Part shown: in pieces, positions 16,452 to 25,719 of the stretch
Layout of the letters: each line of letters begins with the position of its first letter
Position numbering within the stretch: position 1 is the first letter of the stretch
NCBI GenBank assembly: GCA_018822105.1
Contig: JAHJLB010000001.1
Location: forward strand, 1-64,000
Origin: Pseudomonadota bacterium
Lineage (GTDB): Bacteria > Desulfobacterota > Desulfovibrionia > Desulfovibrionales > Desulfovibrionaceae
Length of the DNA stretch: 64,000 nucleotides
Direction of reading: 5' to 3'
The notes under the pieces: generated by a model
The model's input: the letters and a program-made list of their open reading frames with translations, nothing else
Told to the model about the DNA's origin: nothing
Database searches by the model: none
Made by a program: the position numbers and the translations under genes

Positions 16452-17921
16452 ATGGCCCAGATACTTCTCCTCATGCCCGCTGCGAACCGCTTCGACAAGG
16501 TTTCCACGCGAGTGCCCAACGGCCTGCTGGCCATTGCAGCACCACTTGTCCGGGCAGGGTACAGCGTCCAAATCATCGATTTGAAGACGGTCGACAATTG
16601 GCTGGCCGCTCTTAAAAAGGGGATTGACCACCACACGGTCTGCGTCGGCATCACCTGCTCAACAGGCAAGATGATCACGAGTGCCTTGCGGATTGCGCAG
16701 GCGGTGCGGGAGATCAAGCCGGACCTGCCCCTGGTCTGGGGCGGACCGCACCCGACGCTGTTGCCGGAGCAGACATTGGCCCACCCTCTGGTGGACCTGA
16801 TCGTCGTGAACGAGGGCGACCTGAGCTTTCCGGAGCTGGTGGACTGTCTGGCCCAGGGCAAGGCTTTCACCGGAGTTCAAGGCATAGGCTACAAGGTCGC
16901 CGGGCGCCCGGTGCTCAGCCCTGCGCGGCCTCTGGTGGAGGACCTCGACACCCTGGCCCCCCTGCCCTACGAGCTGCTGGACCTGTCCCGCTACTCCGCG
17001 CTCAACGTGGATGGCAGCCCCTCCCTCGATGTCCTGACCAGTCGCGGCTGCCCGTTCAACTGCGGCTTCTGCTCCACCCCCTTCACGTCGCAACGCCGCT
17101 GGAGGCCGGCCACGGTGGAGAACGTCGTGGGCCAGGTGCGGCGCCTCTACAACGAGCACGGCGTCCGGACGTTCTACTTCGTTGACGACAATTTCATGGT
17201 TGACCTGAACCGCGTGGAGCGCATCCTGGAGCGCCTCAAAGGGGAGGGGCTCCGCATCCATTGGGGCACTCAGGGCGTGCGGGTGGACACCGTCAACAGG
17301 ATGTCCGACCAGTTCCTGGACCTGCTTGAGAACAGCGGGTGCAAGGAGCTTAGCATCGGCGTGGAGACCGGCAACCCAGACATCATGCGCCTTATCGACA
17401 AGCGCATCCGCGTGGAGGATGTTCTGGCGGCCAACGAGAAGCTGAGGGGTCGGGACATCGCCATCAAGTACAACATGATCATCGGGTTTCCTGGGGAGAC
17501 CCTGGCCCAGGTGCAGAACACTGTGGGACTGGCCCTGAAGCTGGCCGAACGCAACCCCAAGGCCTGGTTCCCGTTCAATATATACACGCCATTTCCGGCC
17601 ACTCCCATGTTCCATAAGGCAGTGGAGCACGGCTTCACCCCGCCAGAGAGTCTGCCGGACTGGGCCCAGCTTGAGTCCGTCGGCTGGGAGCGTCGCCTCA
17701 ACCACTGGCTTTCGCCGCAGGAGAACACCCTGTTGCGCAGCATCAACTTGACGAGCTACTTGGCTTTTCCCTCGGCCCGCCAGAAATTCAACAACCCTTT
17801 GCTCCGTCTGCTCTTCGATCTCTACAGGCCTCTCGCGCACCTGCGGTTCAAGCACAGGGCCTATGGCCTGCACCTTGAGCGCTGGATCGTCGAAGCTTTG
17901 GAATCCAGGAAGCTTTCGTGA
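16452..17921 (+). CDS. B12-binding domain radical SAM protein
   Basis: The 489-residue protein starts at ATG 16452 (MAQILLLMPAANRF). Residues about 2-150 form a cobalamin-binding Rossmann domain (note GITCSTGK and WGGPHPTLLPE), although I see no DxHxxG ligand motif, as is common in this class. The radical SAM 4Fe-4S motif is CPFNCGFC at C200/C204/C207. ETGNPDIM and FNIYTPFPATPM mark the later barrel. Members perform methylations or rearrangements on sugars, lipids or tetrapyrrole-like substrates. It is followed after 51 bases by a polyprenyl-phosphate-type GT2. No Shine-Dalgarno is evident. Confidence 0.85.
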   Translation: MAQILLLMPAANRFDKVSTRVPNGLLAIAAPLVRAGYSVQIIDLKTVDNWLAALKKGIDHHTVCVGITCSTGKMITSALRIAQAVREIKPDLPLVWGGPHPTLLPEQTLAHPLVDLIVVNEGDLSFPELVDCLAQGKAFTGVQGIGYKVAGRPVLSPARPLVEDLDTLAPLPYELLDLSRYSALNVDGSPSLDVLTSRGCPFNCGFCSTPFTSQRRWRPATVENVVGQVRRLYNEHGVRTFYFVDDNFMVDLNRVERILERLKGEGLRIHWGTQGVRVDTVNRMSDQFLDLLENSGCKELSIGVETGNPDIMRLIDKRIRVEDVLAANEKLRGRDIAIKYNMIIGFPGETLAQVQNTVGLALKLAERNPKAWFPFNIYTPFPATPMFHKAVEHGFTPPESLPDWAQLESVGWERRLNHWLSPQENTLLRSINLTSYLAFPSARQKFNNPLLRLLFDLYRPLAHLRFKHRAYGLHLERWIVEALESRKLS

Positions 17922-17972
17922 CGGCACTGGTGGACGGACGGACATTGAGAGCGGCAGCCTGCAGGAGACCCA

Positions 17973-18950
17973 ATGAGTGAGCCCGAAGCCAAAGTTTGCC
18001 AGTACAGCGTCGTTGTGCCGGCCTACTGCGAGGAGCAAAGCCTGGCGGAACTGGCCGCCAGGATTGCAGCGGTTTTCGAAGGCCTGGACCACCAGGGGGA
18101 TTTCGAGATCCTCTTCGTGGATGACGGATCCACGGACGGCACACGCCAGGTTCTCCGCACACTGGCGGCGGAGCGGCCGTATGTCCGGTACTGCGGATTC
18201 CGGCGCAACCAGGGGAAGGCCTTGGCGCTCATGGCGGGATTCCTCGCAACGCGCGGGGCGCTGGTGTTCACCATGGACGCGGACCTCCAGGACCGGCCCG
18301 AGGACATGCCCAGGCTTATGGCCGCCATGGTCGAGGGTATTGATGTCGTCTCTGGCTGGCGCGAGCGCCGCAACGACGGACTGTTGCGGGGGCTATATTC
18401 GAAGCTCTTCAACGCGACGGTTTCCGGGTTGACCGGGCTCAAGCTGCATGACTTCAACTGCGGCTTCAAGCTCTACCGCCGCGAGGTGCTTGAAAGGATA
18501 CAAGTCTACGGGCAACTGCACCGCTTTGTGCCCTACCTGGCCCATGTGCAGGGCTTTACAGTCGTCGAGGCCGCCGTGGGCAATGCGGAGCGCAAATACG
18601 GGGATTCGCGTTTCCCGGCGATGCGTTTGGGCGGGATTTTCGATCTGCTGTCGCTTCTCTTCCTCTCGCGCTATAGCTTCAGCCCCCTGCATTTTTTTGC
18701 CAAGATTGGTCTATTGCTGGGAATCCCCTGCGCGGGCATTTTCACCTATCTTCTGGGGGAACACGTCCTATCCTGGTTCGGGTCTGTCCAGCCCCTCGTC
18801 GCCCGACCGCTGTTACTCGTGTCACTGGTGGGCATGTTGCTTGCCGCGAACATATTCTTGAGCGGCTTCGTCTGCGACTTCATGCTGCACCATCGTGTCC
18901 GCGACACCCTGAGCGACACCATCAAAACCCTCATCGACGAATCGCGATAG
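17973..18950 (+). CDS. GT2 glycosyltransferase, ArnC/GtrB/DPM1-like
   Basis: A 325-residue family 2 glycosyltransferase with the GT-A signatures YSVVVPAYCEE, FVDDGSTDGT and MDADLQDRPEDM, and the basic YKLYRR-like segment (NCGFKLYRR). Two C-terminal transmembrane helices (about 235-260 and 270-300) are the hallmark of enzymes that move a sugar from a nucleotide donor to undecaprenyl phosphate. AGGAG lies eight bases before the ATG. It sits between a B12-radical SAM gene and an AsnB-like gene, closely spaced, and is probably co-transcribed with both. The sugar is not identifiable. Confidence 0.87.
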   Translation: MSEPEAKVCQYSVVVPAYCEEQSLAELAARIAAVFEGLDHQGDFEILFVDDGSTDGTRQVLRTLAAERPYVRYCGFRRNQGKALALMAGFLATRGALVFTMDADLQDRPEDMPRLMAAMVEGIDVVSGWRERRNDGLLRGLYSKLFNATVSGLTGLKLHDFNCGFKLYRREVLERIQVYGQLHRFVPYLAHVQGFTVVEAAVGNAERKYGDSRFPAMRLGGIFDLLSLLFLSRYSFSPLHFFAKIGLLLGIPCAGIFTYLLGEHVLSWFGSVQPLVARPLLLVSLVGMLLAANIFLSGFVCDFMLHHRVRDTLSDTIKTLIDESR

Positions 18951-18962
18951 GCCGGAAGGGTT

Positions 18963-20882
18963 ATGTGCGGGGTATTTGGCTGGCTTCAGGCCTCTGGGAC
19001 CTTGGACGGGCAGAAGCTTGACCGGGCGCGGGCAGCCATTCTCTCGTTGCAGCACAGGGGACCGGACGGGAGCGGGGAGTGGCGCAGCCCGCATGCCTTT
19101 ATGGCGCACCGGCGGCTGAAGATCATCGACCTGTCTGAGCAGGCCTCCCAGCCCTTTGTCAGCCAAGATGGCCGCCATGTGCTCACCTTCAACGGGGAAA
19201 TCTTCAATTATATCGAATTGCGCGAGGAGTTGGAACTCCTTGGGGAGCGCTTCCGCACCAGTTCGGACACGGAAGTGCTCTTAACCATGCTCCGGCGCTA
19301 TGGCACGGCTGCTTTCTCGCGCTTGGAGGGCATGTTCGCCGGCGCCCTGCACGACACGCACACTGGGGAGCACCTGCTTTTTCGCGACCCGCTGGGGCAG
19401 AAGCCCCTGTATTGGCACTTGGGCTCAGACGGAAGTCTGGTGTACGGCTCTGAACTGGGCAGCCTTGTCGGTGTGCTTGAGGACGCCACTCTGGACCGTG
19501 AGAGTTTTGTCTCCTACCTTATGCATTCCTACTATCTGCTGCAGAGCACCCCGCTGGTAGGCGTACGCAAATTGCTGCCGGGGCATTATCTGCGTTGGAC
19601 TCAGGGAAGGGTGGAGCTTTCACAATATTTTCTCTCTCGGCCAGGAGACGACCCCGTCGGACTCGGGCCTGAGGAGGCGGTGGACGAGGCTCAACGCATC
19701 ATTGAACATTCGTGCCGCGTATCTCTGCGGGCGGATGTTTCCTATGGGGTGTTCCTCTCTGGCGGCGTGGACAGCACGGTCATCTTGGATGCTTGCCGTC
19801 GGTTTGCTCCGGATGTGGCGGCCTTCAGCGTTCGTTCCGAGGAGCCGGACTTTGATGAGAGCCCCAATGCCTTGGCCGTCGCGCAGCACCTCGGCGTGAA
19901 GAATCACAGGATCTACAGTTTGACCGAGCAGGCCCTGGGGGAATGCTTCGAGGAATACCTCACGACCATGGACGAACCGCATGGGGATCCGGGCTACGTG
20001 AACGCGCTGTTTCTTTCCAAAACCTGCCGGGGCGAGATCACCGTGGCCCTGGCAGGGGACGGCGGGGACGAGGTATTCGCCGGATACCTGCCGTTTCGTG
20101 GTCTGGCGGGGGATCGCTTCCTGGGCAGCCTTCCCGCCTCCCTTCTGCATCTGCTGCACTGGTCGGCCAAAACCTTTGTCCCTTCCTCCGATGCCTATCT
20201 GGGGCTGCAGTTCAAGGCCCTGTGCTACCTACAGGGCTTTCCAGCACCCCGGCGCACGCGCTTTCCCCTGTGGCTGGCGACAACGCCGCCCGAGGGCCTG
20301 CTTCGGCTGTGCCCCTGGAAGCGTCGCGAATATTTCAGCCGCAACGGGGATACGGGGACCGTCTTTGCCTATGCTGCCGACCTCTTCGATGAGTTGCCGG
20401 GAAGAAGCCTGCAGCAGAGGTTGTTGTATTACTATCAGAAAGTGTTTTTGCCCGAATTCGTCTGCCTGCACACGGACCGGGCAGCCATGCGCCATAGCCT
20501 GGAGGTGCGCAGCCCGCTGATCAACCCGTCGGTGGTGCGCTTCGCCAACGGGCTGGCGGACAATGTGCGCATGCACAAGGGCCAGCCCAAATGGGTGCTG
20601 CGGCGCATTCTGCAGCGGCAAGGATTCCCGAAGTCCATTTGGGGGCAGGGCAAGCGGGGGTTCACCTTCCCCATCGCCAGATGGTTCAAGTCAACATTGC
20701 GGCCACTGCTGGAGGCCCTTCCTGCGGACCCGGCCCTGGAGGGGCTGGTGGACCGGCAGGAGTTGGGTCGGCTTGTGCGCGGGCATCTTTCGGGGCGCCA
20801 CAATGCCTATCGCATCCTCCTCAACCTTCTGGCGTTTTGCGCTTGGCGGAAGAATTTCCCTGAGGTGAAGGTCGGCGAGTGA
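18963..20882 (+). CDS. asnB: AsnB-like glutamine-dependent amidotransferase
   Basis: 639 residues with Cys2 nucleophile (MCGVFG), HRGPDGSGEW in the glutaminase domain, FNGEIFNY, and the PP-loop SGGVDST in the synthetase half. A GDGGDEVFAGY segment and a C-terminal HSLEVRSP stretch are also typical of the family. GGAAGGG lies directly upstream of the ATG, 12 bases after the GT2 stop. It is the second AsnB-type gene in this island (the first is 2687-4630). Amidation of a sugar acid or another carboxylate in the glycan is more likely than housekeeping asparagine synthesis, by context. The sequence alone cannot decide. Confidence 0.83.
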   Translation: MCGVFGWLQASGTLDGQKLDRARAAILSLQHRGPDGSGEWRSPHAFMAHRRLKIIDLSEQASQPFVSQDGRHVLTFNGEIFNYIELREELELLGERFRTSSDTEVLLTMLRRYGTAAFSRLEGMFAGALHDTHTGEHLLFRDPLGQKPLYWHLGSDGSLVYGSELGSLVGVLEDATLDRESFVSYLMHSYYLLQSTPLVGVRKLLPGHYLRWTQGRVELSQYFLSRPGDDPVGLGPEEAVDEAQRIIEHSCRVSLRADVSYGVFLSGGVDSTVILDACRRFAPDVAAFSVRSEEPDFDESPNALAVAQHLGVKNHRIYSLTEQALGECFEEYLTTMDEPHGDPGYVNALFLSKTCRGEITVALAGDGGDEVFAGYLPFRGLAGDRFLGSLPASLLHLLHWSAKTFVPSSDAYLGLQFKALCYLQGFPAPRRTRFPLWLATTPPEGLLRLCPWKRREYFSRNGDTGTVFAYAADLFDELPGRSLQQRLLYYYQKVFLPEFVCLHTDRAAMRHSLEVRSPLINPSVVRFANGLADNVRMHKGQPKWVLRRILQRQGFPKSIWGQGKRGFTFPIARWFKSTLRPLLEALPADPALEGLVDRQELGRLVRGHLSGRHNAYRILLNLLAFCAWRKNFPEVKVGE

Positions 20883-21446
20883 CCGTATTCCGGGTGATGC
20901 CCAAAAGACCGAACTGTGGCGTCAGAACTGTGCACGCCCGGGCCTTCGACCAACGCATTGCAGCGGAAGCTTGCGCCTTGCGATGGCTCCCAAGGCCAAG
21001 CTATGACGCAGCCTCCTGCCGCAGGCGGGGATTTTGCGGAAGGATTAGATCGTACAGAAGAGGGGCTTGAGCCACGACCCTGTCGGTGGCGGTGACTGCG
21101 GCAATTGCGCTGGAGGGGCGGCCTGATGTCGGCTGGATCCGGGAGACGAAGCCATGCACAATGTCCTGCGCCCCCACGCTCTTGACGGCGCAGGTTTTGT
21201 CCCTGAAGATGCTTACGGCCCTCGGAACCACGACGTCGGGCAGGCTTTTGCAATGGCCGCGTCCGGATGCGTCCGGGTGTTTGTGCCGCCGATTTTGAAC
21301 GACTCCGTGATGGCATGACGCAGCGCTCTTTGCTGCCCAGGCTGACGGAGAGTCCGGGGAGCTTCAGTGCCTCGCGGGCTTGTGCCGTGCCTCCTCAAGG
21401 GTCATGAGGGCTGTTTTGGTCTGCCAGAAAATTCAAGGATGCAGCT
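20883..21446. pseudogene. probable decayed coding sequence, family unknown
   Basis: About 560 bases without an intact gene. On the plus strand several frames contain stretches that read like protein but switch frame: one from about 21086 (LEGRPDVGWIRETKP), then one opening at ATG 21154 (HNVLRPHALDGAGFVPEDAY, stop at 21316), then another from 21314 (HDAALFAAQADGES). An antisense frame at 21001-21231 is also open. I cannot name a family. This pattern suggests a gene with several frameshifts, or simply non-coding DNA at the edge of the AT-rich insert that begins near 21400. Confidence 0.3.
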
Positions 21447-23414
21447 ATGTTGAGCAGGAATTCGATTGTTGTCGCCGCCGCGATAATGCTCTTTGTGGTC
21501 ATTCGTGTAGGTGGCGTATTATGGATGATGCACGACAGGGCAGAACCCATAGAGATAGATGACAACTACATCAACTTCGTACAGGCAGGTCTGAAGAATA
21601 GCAGCAACGGGGGCAAGATTATCGCGTCCCTAAATCAGCAACTGAACCAGGCAGACGAAAAGTTGTTATCCGAGTATAGAACAAGCGTCTATATGGCAAT
21701 AAATTACGACTACCATGTCGTTCATACTGCCATCTACCGCTTGCTGAGCAAGGCTGGCATGGAGTGGCGAAACATATACTGGGCCGCCGCTATCTTTACA
21801 CAGCTGTTTTTTGGACTATGCATTTTTATATTGTTCTATGTCGTCCTAGGGCCAAAGTGGGCCAGTTTCGCACTGCTGTTGGCTGTTTTTTTTGACCAAA
21901 GAGGTACCGTGTATTGGTATCCGTTGGCGCATGTGTATTGCGTGGCTGTTGGCTATCTCATGTTCGCTTGCCTCTATTCACTACAGAAGAAATATTTATA
22001 TTTTGTCCCTATCTGCGCGCTTGTTTCTTCTGTTATCTATCCTGGCGCCCTCATTCCTGTCTCAATGGGGTTGGCGACGTATGTTTTATTGACGTGGAAA
22101 AGCGAGAAGTGGGATGTTAAAATATTTGCCAGCACTTTGTTGGTTTTGTTTGCATGTTTGGCCTCATACGTTTTCTCTAGAATCCCAGATGTGTCACAGC
22201 AATCGTATTGGAGTAACGTAAGAGGTTCTGTTTTTCACGAATTCAATTTTTTCGCACAATATAATATTTATTATGTCATGGCTGGTGATCTTGTGGAAAC
22301 TCATTACGCTTACGTGCATGGAGGCCACATCGCTTTGCTGATGCTGCATATTGTTGCGTTGCTATCCATTATTTGGCATATTGTTGTTTTATTTAAAAGC
22401 AACAGATTTACCGTAAGTGAAAAGAGAATCGTTCTTTCAATAGGAGTGACGACAGGCATAGCGATGTTTGCCGCTCCGCTTTGCGCGTTCCCAGGATATG
22501 CGGCGGTGATTTTTGTCAGGTCTATTGATGTTTGTGTTCCGTTGTGGTTCGTTGTCCTTGGATTGGTTTGCAAAGCAAGTTATCTGCATTGGAAGGAAAT
22601 AAGGACCAGTGGGCATTTCGCTGCATGCCTAAGGGTGGCATTTCTTTCCATTTTTTGCGTTCTATATTTTTCACAGCGAGTTGGTCAGGCATCAACGAAT
22701 TTCTTCATGAAAAAAGGTGAGAATAACGTATATTTTTCCGAAAAAGCACTCAAGTTGCTCAACGAGCTTTCAGGGGAAAGGGGCACGGTATATTTTGACG
22801 GTCTGTCTACTCTTTACTTTGCTTTAACTCGCGGCCTTGCCAGTAATCATCCGGTTGCGGCATTTATGTTTACGCCTGAGCAGGTGCAAAAGTATTACCC
22901 CCGCGGCGATTTTGCCGTGTTCCAACTCAGCAACGTGTCTCAGAACGACCTTACAGGGACATCTTTCTCTTCTTGGCGACAAGGGTTCATCTCTTTGCAA
23001 AAGGGAGATACTCTTGAAATGTCCTGGCCACCCGGCCTGGGGCAAGAAGTGTCGATAAGGGCAAACTGCGCCGCCTCAACGTTAACGCAAAGCCTAGCCG
23101 GCGCGCACAATCTTAGTGATACAGGGTCCGGATGGCAAGCCATCCGTTCTTCGGGCAACTCTTTGCTGATCCATGCCGTGGGCCCCATATATATATCGGG
23201 CATTCGCGTTCCCACTGGCCAAGTCACCAACTGGCCCTGGGCGAAAGGTGTGAGCTTGACATATCGATCAAGGAATGGCTCTACAAATGCATTCTGTTTC
23301 AGCTTTGAAAAAGCACTACCGTTCAGTTTGGGGCAAAGGTTTATCGTTTTGGATGATTCCAGTGACTTGGTAGTTATAAGAAACTTGCCACCACTTGACA
23401 TTAGTGACGAGTGA
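21447..23414 (+). CDS. large multi-pass membrane protein, AT-rich
   Basis: A 655-residue protein with an N-terminal signal-anchor helix (about 7-28), a conserved-looking EPIEIDDNYINFV stretch just outside it, and about nine more helices up to residue 420. A soluble, probably periplasmic domain occupies roughly residues 430-655. AAGGA lies seven bases before ATG 21447. The acidic residues after the first helix (EIDD) resemble the catalytic loop of GT-C glycosyltransferases, but this is only suggestive. The gene is visibly AT-richer than the genome average here and marks the left edge of an acquired-looking block. Confidence 0.72.
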   Translation: MLSRNSIVVAAAIMLFVVIRVGGVLWMMHDRAEPIEIDDNYINFVQAGLKNSSNGGKIIASLNQQLNQADEKLLSEYRTSVYMAINYDYHVVHTAIYRLLSKAGMEWRNIYWAAAIFTQLFFGLCIFILFYVVLGPKWASFALLLAVFFDQRGTVYWYPLAHVYCVAVGYLMFACLYSLQKKYLYFVPICALVSSVIYPGALIPVSMGLATYVLLTWKSEKWDVKIFASTLLVLFACLASYVFSRIPDVSQQSYWSNVRGSVFHEFNFFAQYNIYYVMAGDLVETHYAYVHGGHIALLMLHIVALLSIIWHIVVLFKSNRFTVSEKRIVLSIGVTTGIAMFAAPLCAFPGYAAVIFVRSIDVCVPLWFVVLGLVCKASYLHWKEIRTSGHFAACLRVAFLSIFCVLYFSQRVGQASTNFFMKKGENNVYFSEKALKLLNELSGERGTVYFDGLSTLYFALTRGLASNHPVAAFMFTPEQVQKYYPRGDFAVFQLSNVSQNDLTGTSFSSWRQGFISLQKGDTLEMSWPPGLGQEVSIRANCAASTLTQSLAGAHNLSDTGSGWQAIRSSGNSLLIHAVGPIYISGIRVPTGQVTNWPWAKGVSLTYRSRNGSTNAFCFSFEKALPFSLGQRFIVLDDSSDLVVIRNLPPLDISDE

Positions 23415-23495
23415 TTGGCTTGGTGCTAAGTTTATTTTTTCGGGGTGTTCTTACGCAGTGTTGCCGGCAACGTGTTCGACGCTATAGGTGGCTTT

Positions 23496-24197
23496 ATGGG
23501 TCATGATGTTGATGACTTAGAATTTTCGAAATGGCAAGACAACTTTCACGCTCTTTATGAAACGGTACTTTATAAGGGTAACAGTTTGTTATGTCGAATA
23601 CAAAATGATGGGCACAGACTTTTGGAGCGGCCATACAATTCCTCAGCGCATTTTGATAATGTGCTTGAGGTCGGCTGCGGATCTGGAATACACATGGAGT
23701 ACATCCGCCATGGGTACAATGAATATCATTTTTCAGACTCCAACGCAGGGATATTGGACGTTGCTCGGGAAAAGTATCAGAATGTCGGGAAAAGCCACTA
23801 TTTTCATCTTCAAGATACGCGCGCCATGGATTTCCCAGACAACTACTTTGACAGGGTCATTTCGGTCTACATGCTGGAACACATTTCCGATCCGCACAAA
23901 GCTCTTCTGGAATGGATACGAGTGATAAAGCCAGGTGGTGTGTTAAGTATCATCATACCTACGGAAGGGGGCATAGCCTGGAATCTTGGGCGCTATCTTA
24001 CCACTCGGCGTACCTATCGACGCATGGGCATCGACTACGATTACATTATTGCGCGTGAGCACGTGAATACCTGCTATCGTCTGGTGTCCTTTGTGCGCCA
24101 TTATTTCCAGAGCAGGAGGGAAAGCTGGTATCCGTTTGGTATCCCAACGCCACATTTGAACCTGTTGTACGCCGTGCAGGCGATTGTTCACAAATGA
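23496..24197 (+). CDS. class I SAM methyltransferase, AT-rich
   Basis: The 233-residue product from ATG 23496 (AGGTGG four bases upstream) has motif I VLEVGCGSGIHMEY, the SDSN acidic turn, the SVYMLEHISDPHK motif and PGGVLSIIIP, a Methyltransf_11-type core. An upstream GTG at 23445 would add 17 residues but has no ribosome site. It is 81 bases downstream of the membrane protein and 49 bases before the next radical SAM gene, so these form one transcript. Base composition matches the AT-rich block. The target molecule is unknown. Confidence 0.8.
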   Translation: MGHDVDDLEFSKWQDNFHALYETVLYKGNSLLCRIQNDGHRLLERPYNSSAHFDNVLEVGCGSGIHMEYIRHGYNEYHFSDSNAGILDVAREKYQNVGKSHYFHLQDTRAMDFPDNYFDRVISVYMLEHISDPHKALLEWIRVIKPGGVLSIIIPTEGGIAWNLGRYLTTRRTYRRMGIDYDYIIAREHVNTCYRLVSFVRHYFQSRRESWYPFGIPTPHLNLLYAVQAIVHK

Positions 24198-24246
24198 TAC
24201 GGATTGAAAGCAGCACGTGGAACCAAATGCCAATTCATCGAGCAGT

Positions 24247-25689
24247 ATGAAAAAATTAAGAATTCTTCTTGTGCAGCCTTCCTATAAGGACTGTGTCCAG
24301 ACCCTATTCAGTATCTACAACACTGAGGAGGGCATAGGGTTCAAGCCGCCCCTGGGCTTGCTCAGCATCGCGACGACGATCCGCTCGCGCACTCCGCATG
24401 ATGTCGTAATCCTGGATTGCCAATTGGATGACGTCCACGTCGGCAACATCCATGAACACCTCTCAGACGAGTATGATGTTGTCGGCATCAGTGCGTGGAC
24501 GGATTTCTGGTATCAGGCGGCGGCCACTGCAGCCAGGGTCAAGGAGCTTCTCCCGCGCAGTTGCGTGGTGCTGGGCGGGCCGCATATCTCTTGCTATCCG
24601 GCGGAATCCCTTGATCACCCAGCGGTGGACGCGATCATCATGGGCGATGGAGAGATGCCTATGCTGCGTCTTCTGGAAGTCCTTGCCGGGCATGGGGCAA
24701 GTGGGGCAGGCCTCCCTGCACACGGCTTGTATTTCGACTCTGAGCCAAGGCGATCCTTTGTCCCCTATATCCACAAGAGTCTGGATGAATTGCCGATTCC
24801 CGACAGGACCCTGCTCCCACTCAATCGCTATACGTCGGTGATTGGGGTAGAGAAATTCAGCACCACGATGGTCACCAGCCGAGGCTGCCCCTTTGCCTGT
24901 GTTTATTGCAAGATGGAGCATCAGCCTTTCAACATGCGTAGCGCTGGCAGTGTGCTGGACGAATTCCGGCAGATCAAGGCCCTAGGGATCAGTGAAGTTG
25001 AGATATACGACGATACGTTCAATTTCAGCCATGAACGGACATTGGCTATATGCAAAGGGCTGCAGGAACTCGACCTTGGAATCAAGTGGGCGATGCGTGA
25101 CCGTGTGGACCGAGTCGACCCTCATGTACTTCAGGCATTGAAGAAGGCCGGCTGTGTGCGCATCCATTTGGGCATAGAAAGCGGCAGCGACGCGGTTTTG
25201 AAGGCCATTGGCAAGAAGATAAATGTCGAGCAGGCCAGGAAGGCCGTAGCGAAGGCCAAGGCGGCAGGCTTCGAGGTGTTGACCTATTACATGTTCGGGT
25301 TGCCAGGTGAAAGCCTGGCGGAAGCTCAAAAGACCATCGAGCTGTCGCTTGAGCTGGATTCTGATTACGCGGAGTTTTCCATTACCATACCATACCCTGG
25401 GACCAAGGCATATGCGGGTGCGCTGGAGCAAGGTGTCATCTCCTCAGACTACTGGCTGGCCTTCGCGAAGACGCCAACGCCCCAGTTTGTCATTCCCCAG
25501 GTTATCGAGAATATGATGGACCGTAAGACGCTGCTCAGTCTGCGGGACCAGGCCATCCGGCGATTCTACTTCAGGCCTTCCTACATGCTGCGCGAGTTGC
25601 TCAAGGTGAAAAGCTGGCACGAGTTCAAAAAGAAGTTCCAGATGGCCCTGGGACTGGCCAATGTTCTGAGGGGCATCTTCATCCGGTAA
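24247..25689 (+). CDS. B12-binding domain radical SAM protein
   Basis: A 480-residue enzyme from ATG 24247 (MKKLRILLVQPSY); a GTG at 24217 could add ten residues. Residues 3-160 are a cobalamin-binding-like domain (GGPHISCYPAE, GDGEMPM). The 4Fe-4S motif CPFACVYC is at C214/C218/C221, and LGIESGSD and YYMFGLPGES are the usual later barrel signatures. It resembles the MiaB/HpnR/BchE-like superfamily used for unusual methylations and cyclisations. It follows a SAM methyltransferase and precedes a second, SPASM-type radical SAM gene after 30 bases, suggesting a modification pathway. Confidence 0.85.
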   Translation: MKKLRILLVQPSYKDCVQTLFSIYNTEEGIGFKPPLGLLSIATTIRSRTPHDVVILDCQLDDVHVGNIHEHLSDEYDVVGISAWTDFWYQAAATAARVKELLPRSCVVLGGPHISCYPAESLDHPAVDAIIMGDGEMPMLRLLEVLAGHGASGAGLPAHGLYFDSEPRRSFVPYIHKSLDELPIPDRTLLPLNRYTSVIGVEKFSTTMVTSRGCPFACVYCKMEHQPFNMRSAGSVLDEFRQIKALGISEVEIYDDTFNFSHERTLAICKGLQELDLGIKWAMRDRVDRVDPHVLQALKKAGCVRIHLGIESGSDAVLKAIGKKINVEQARKAVAKAKAAGFEVLTYYMFGLPGESLAEAQKTIELSLELDSDYAEFSITIPYPGTKAYAGALEQGVISSDYWLAFAKTPTPQFVIPQVIENMMDRKTLLSLRDQAIRRFYFRPSYMLRELLKVKSWHEFKKKFQMALGLANVLRGIFIR

Positions 25690-25719
25690 ATGGTCCAATG
25701 GACCACAAGGCGAAATGTA

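Noticed and set aside
20807-21316. 169-codon minus-strand frame
   Set aside because: It covers the 3' end of the AsnB-like gene in antisense and has an Arg/Ser/Pro-rich, shadow-like translation.
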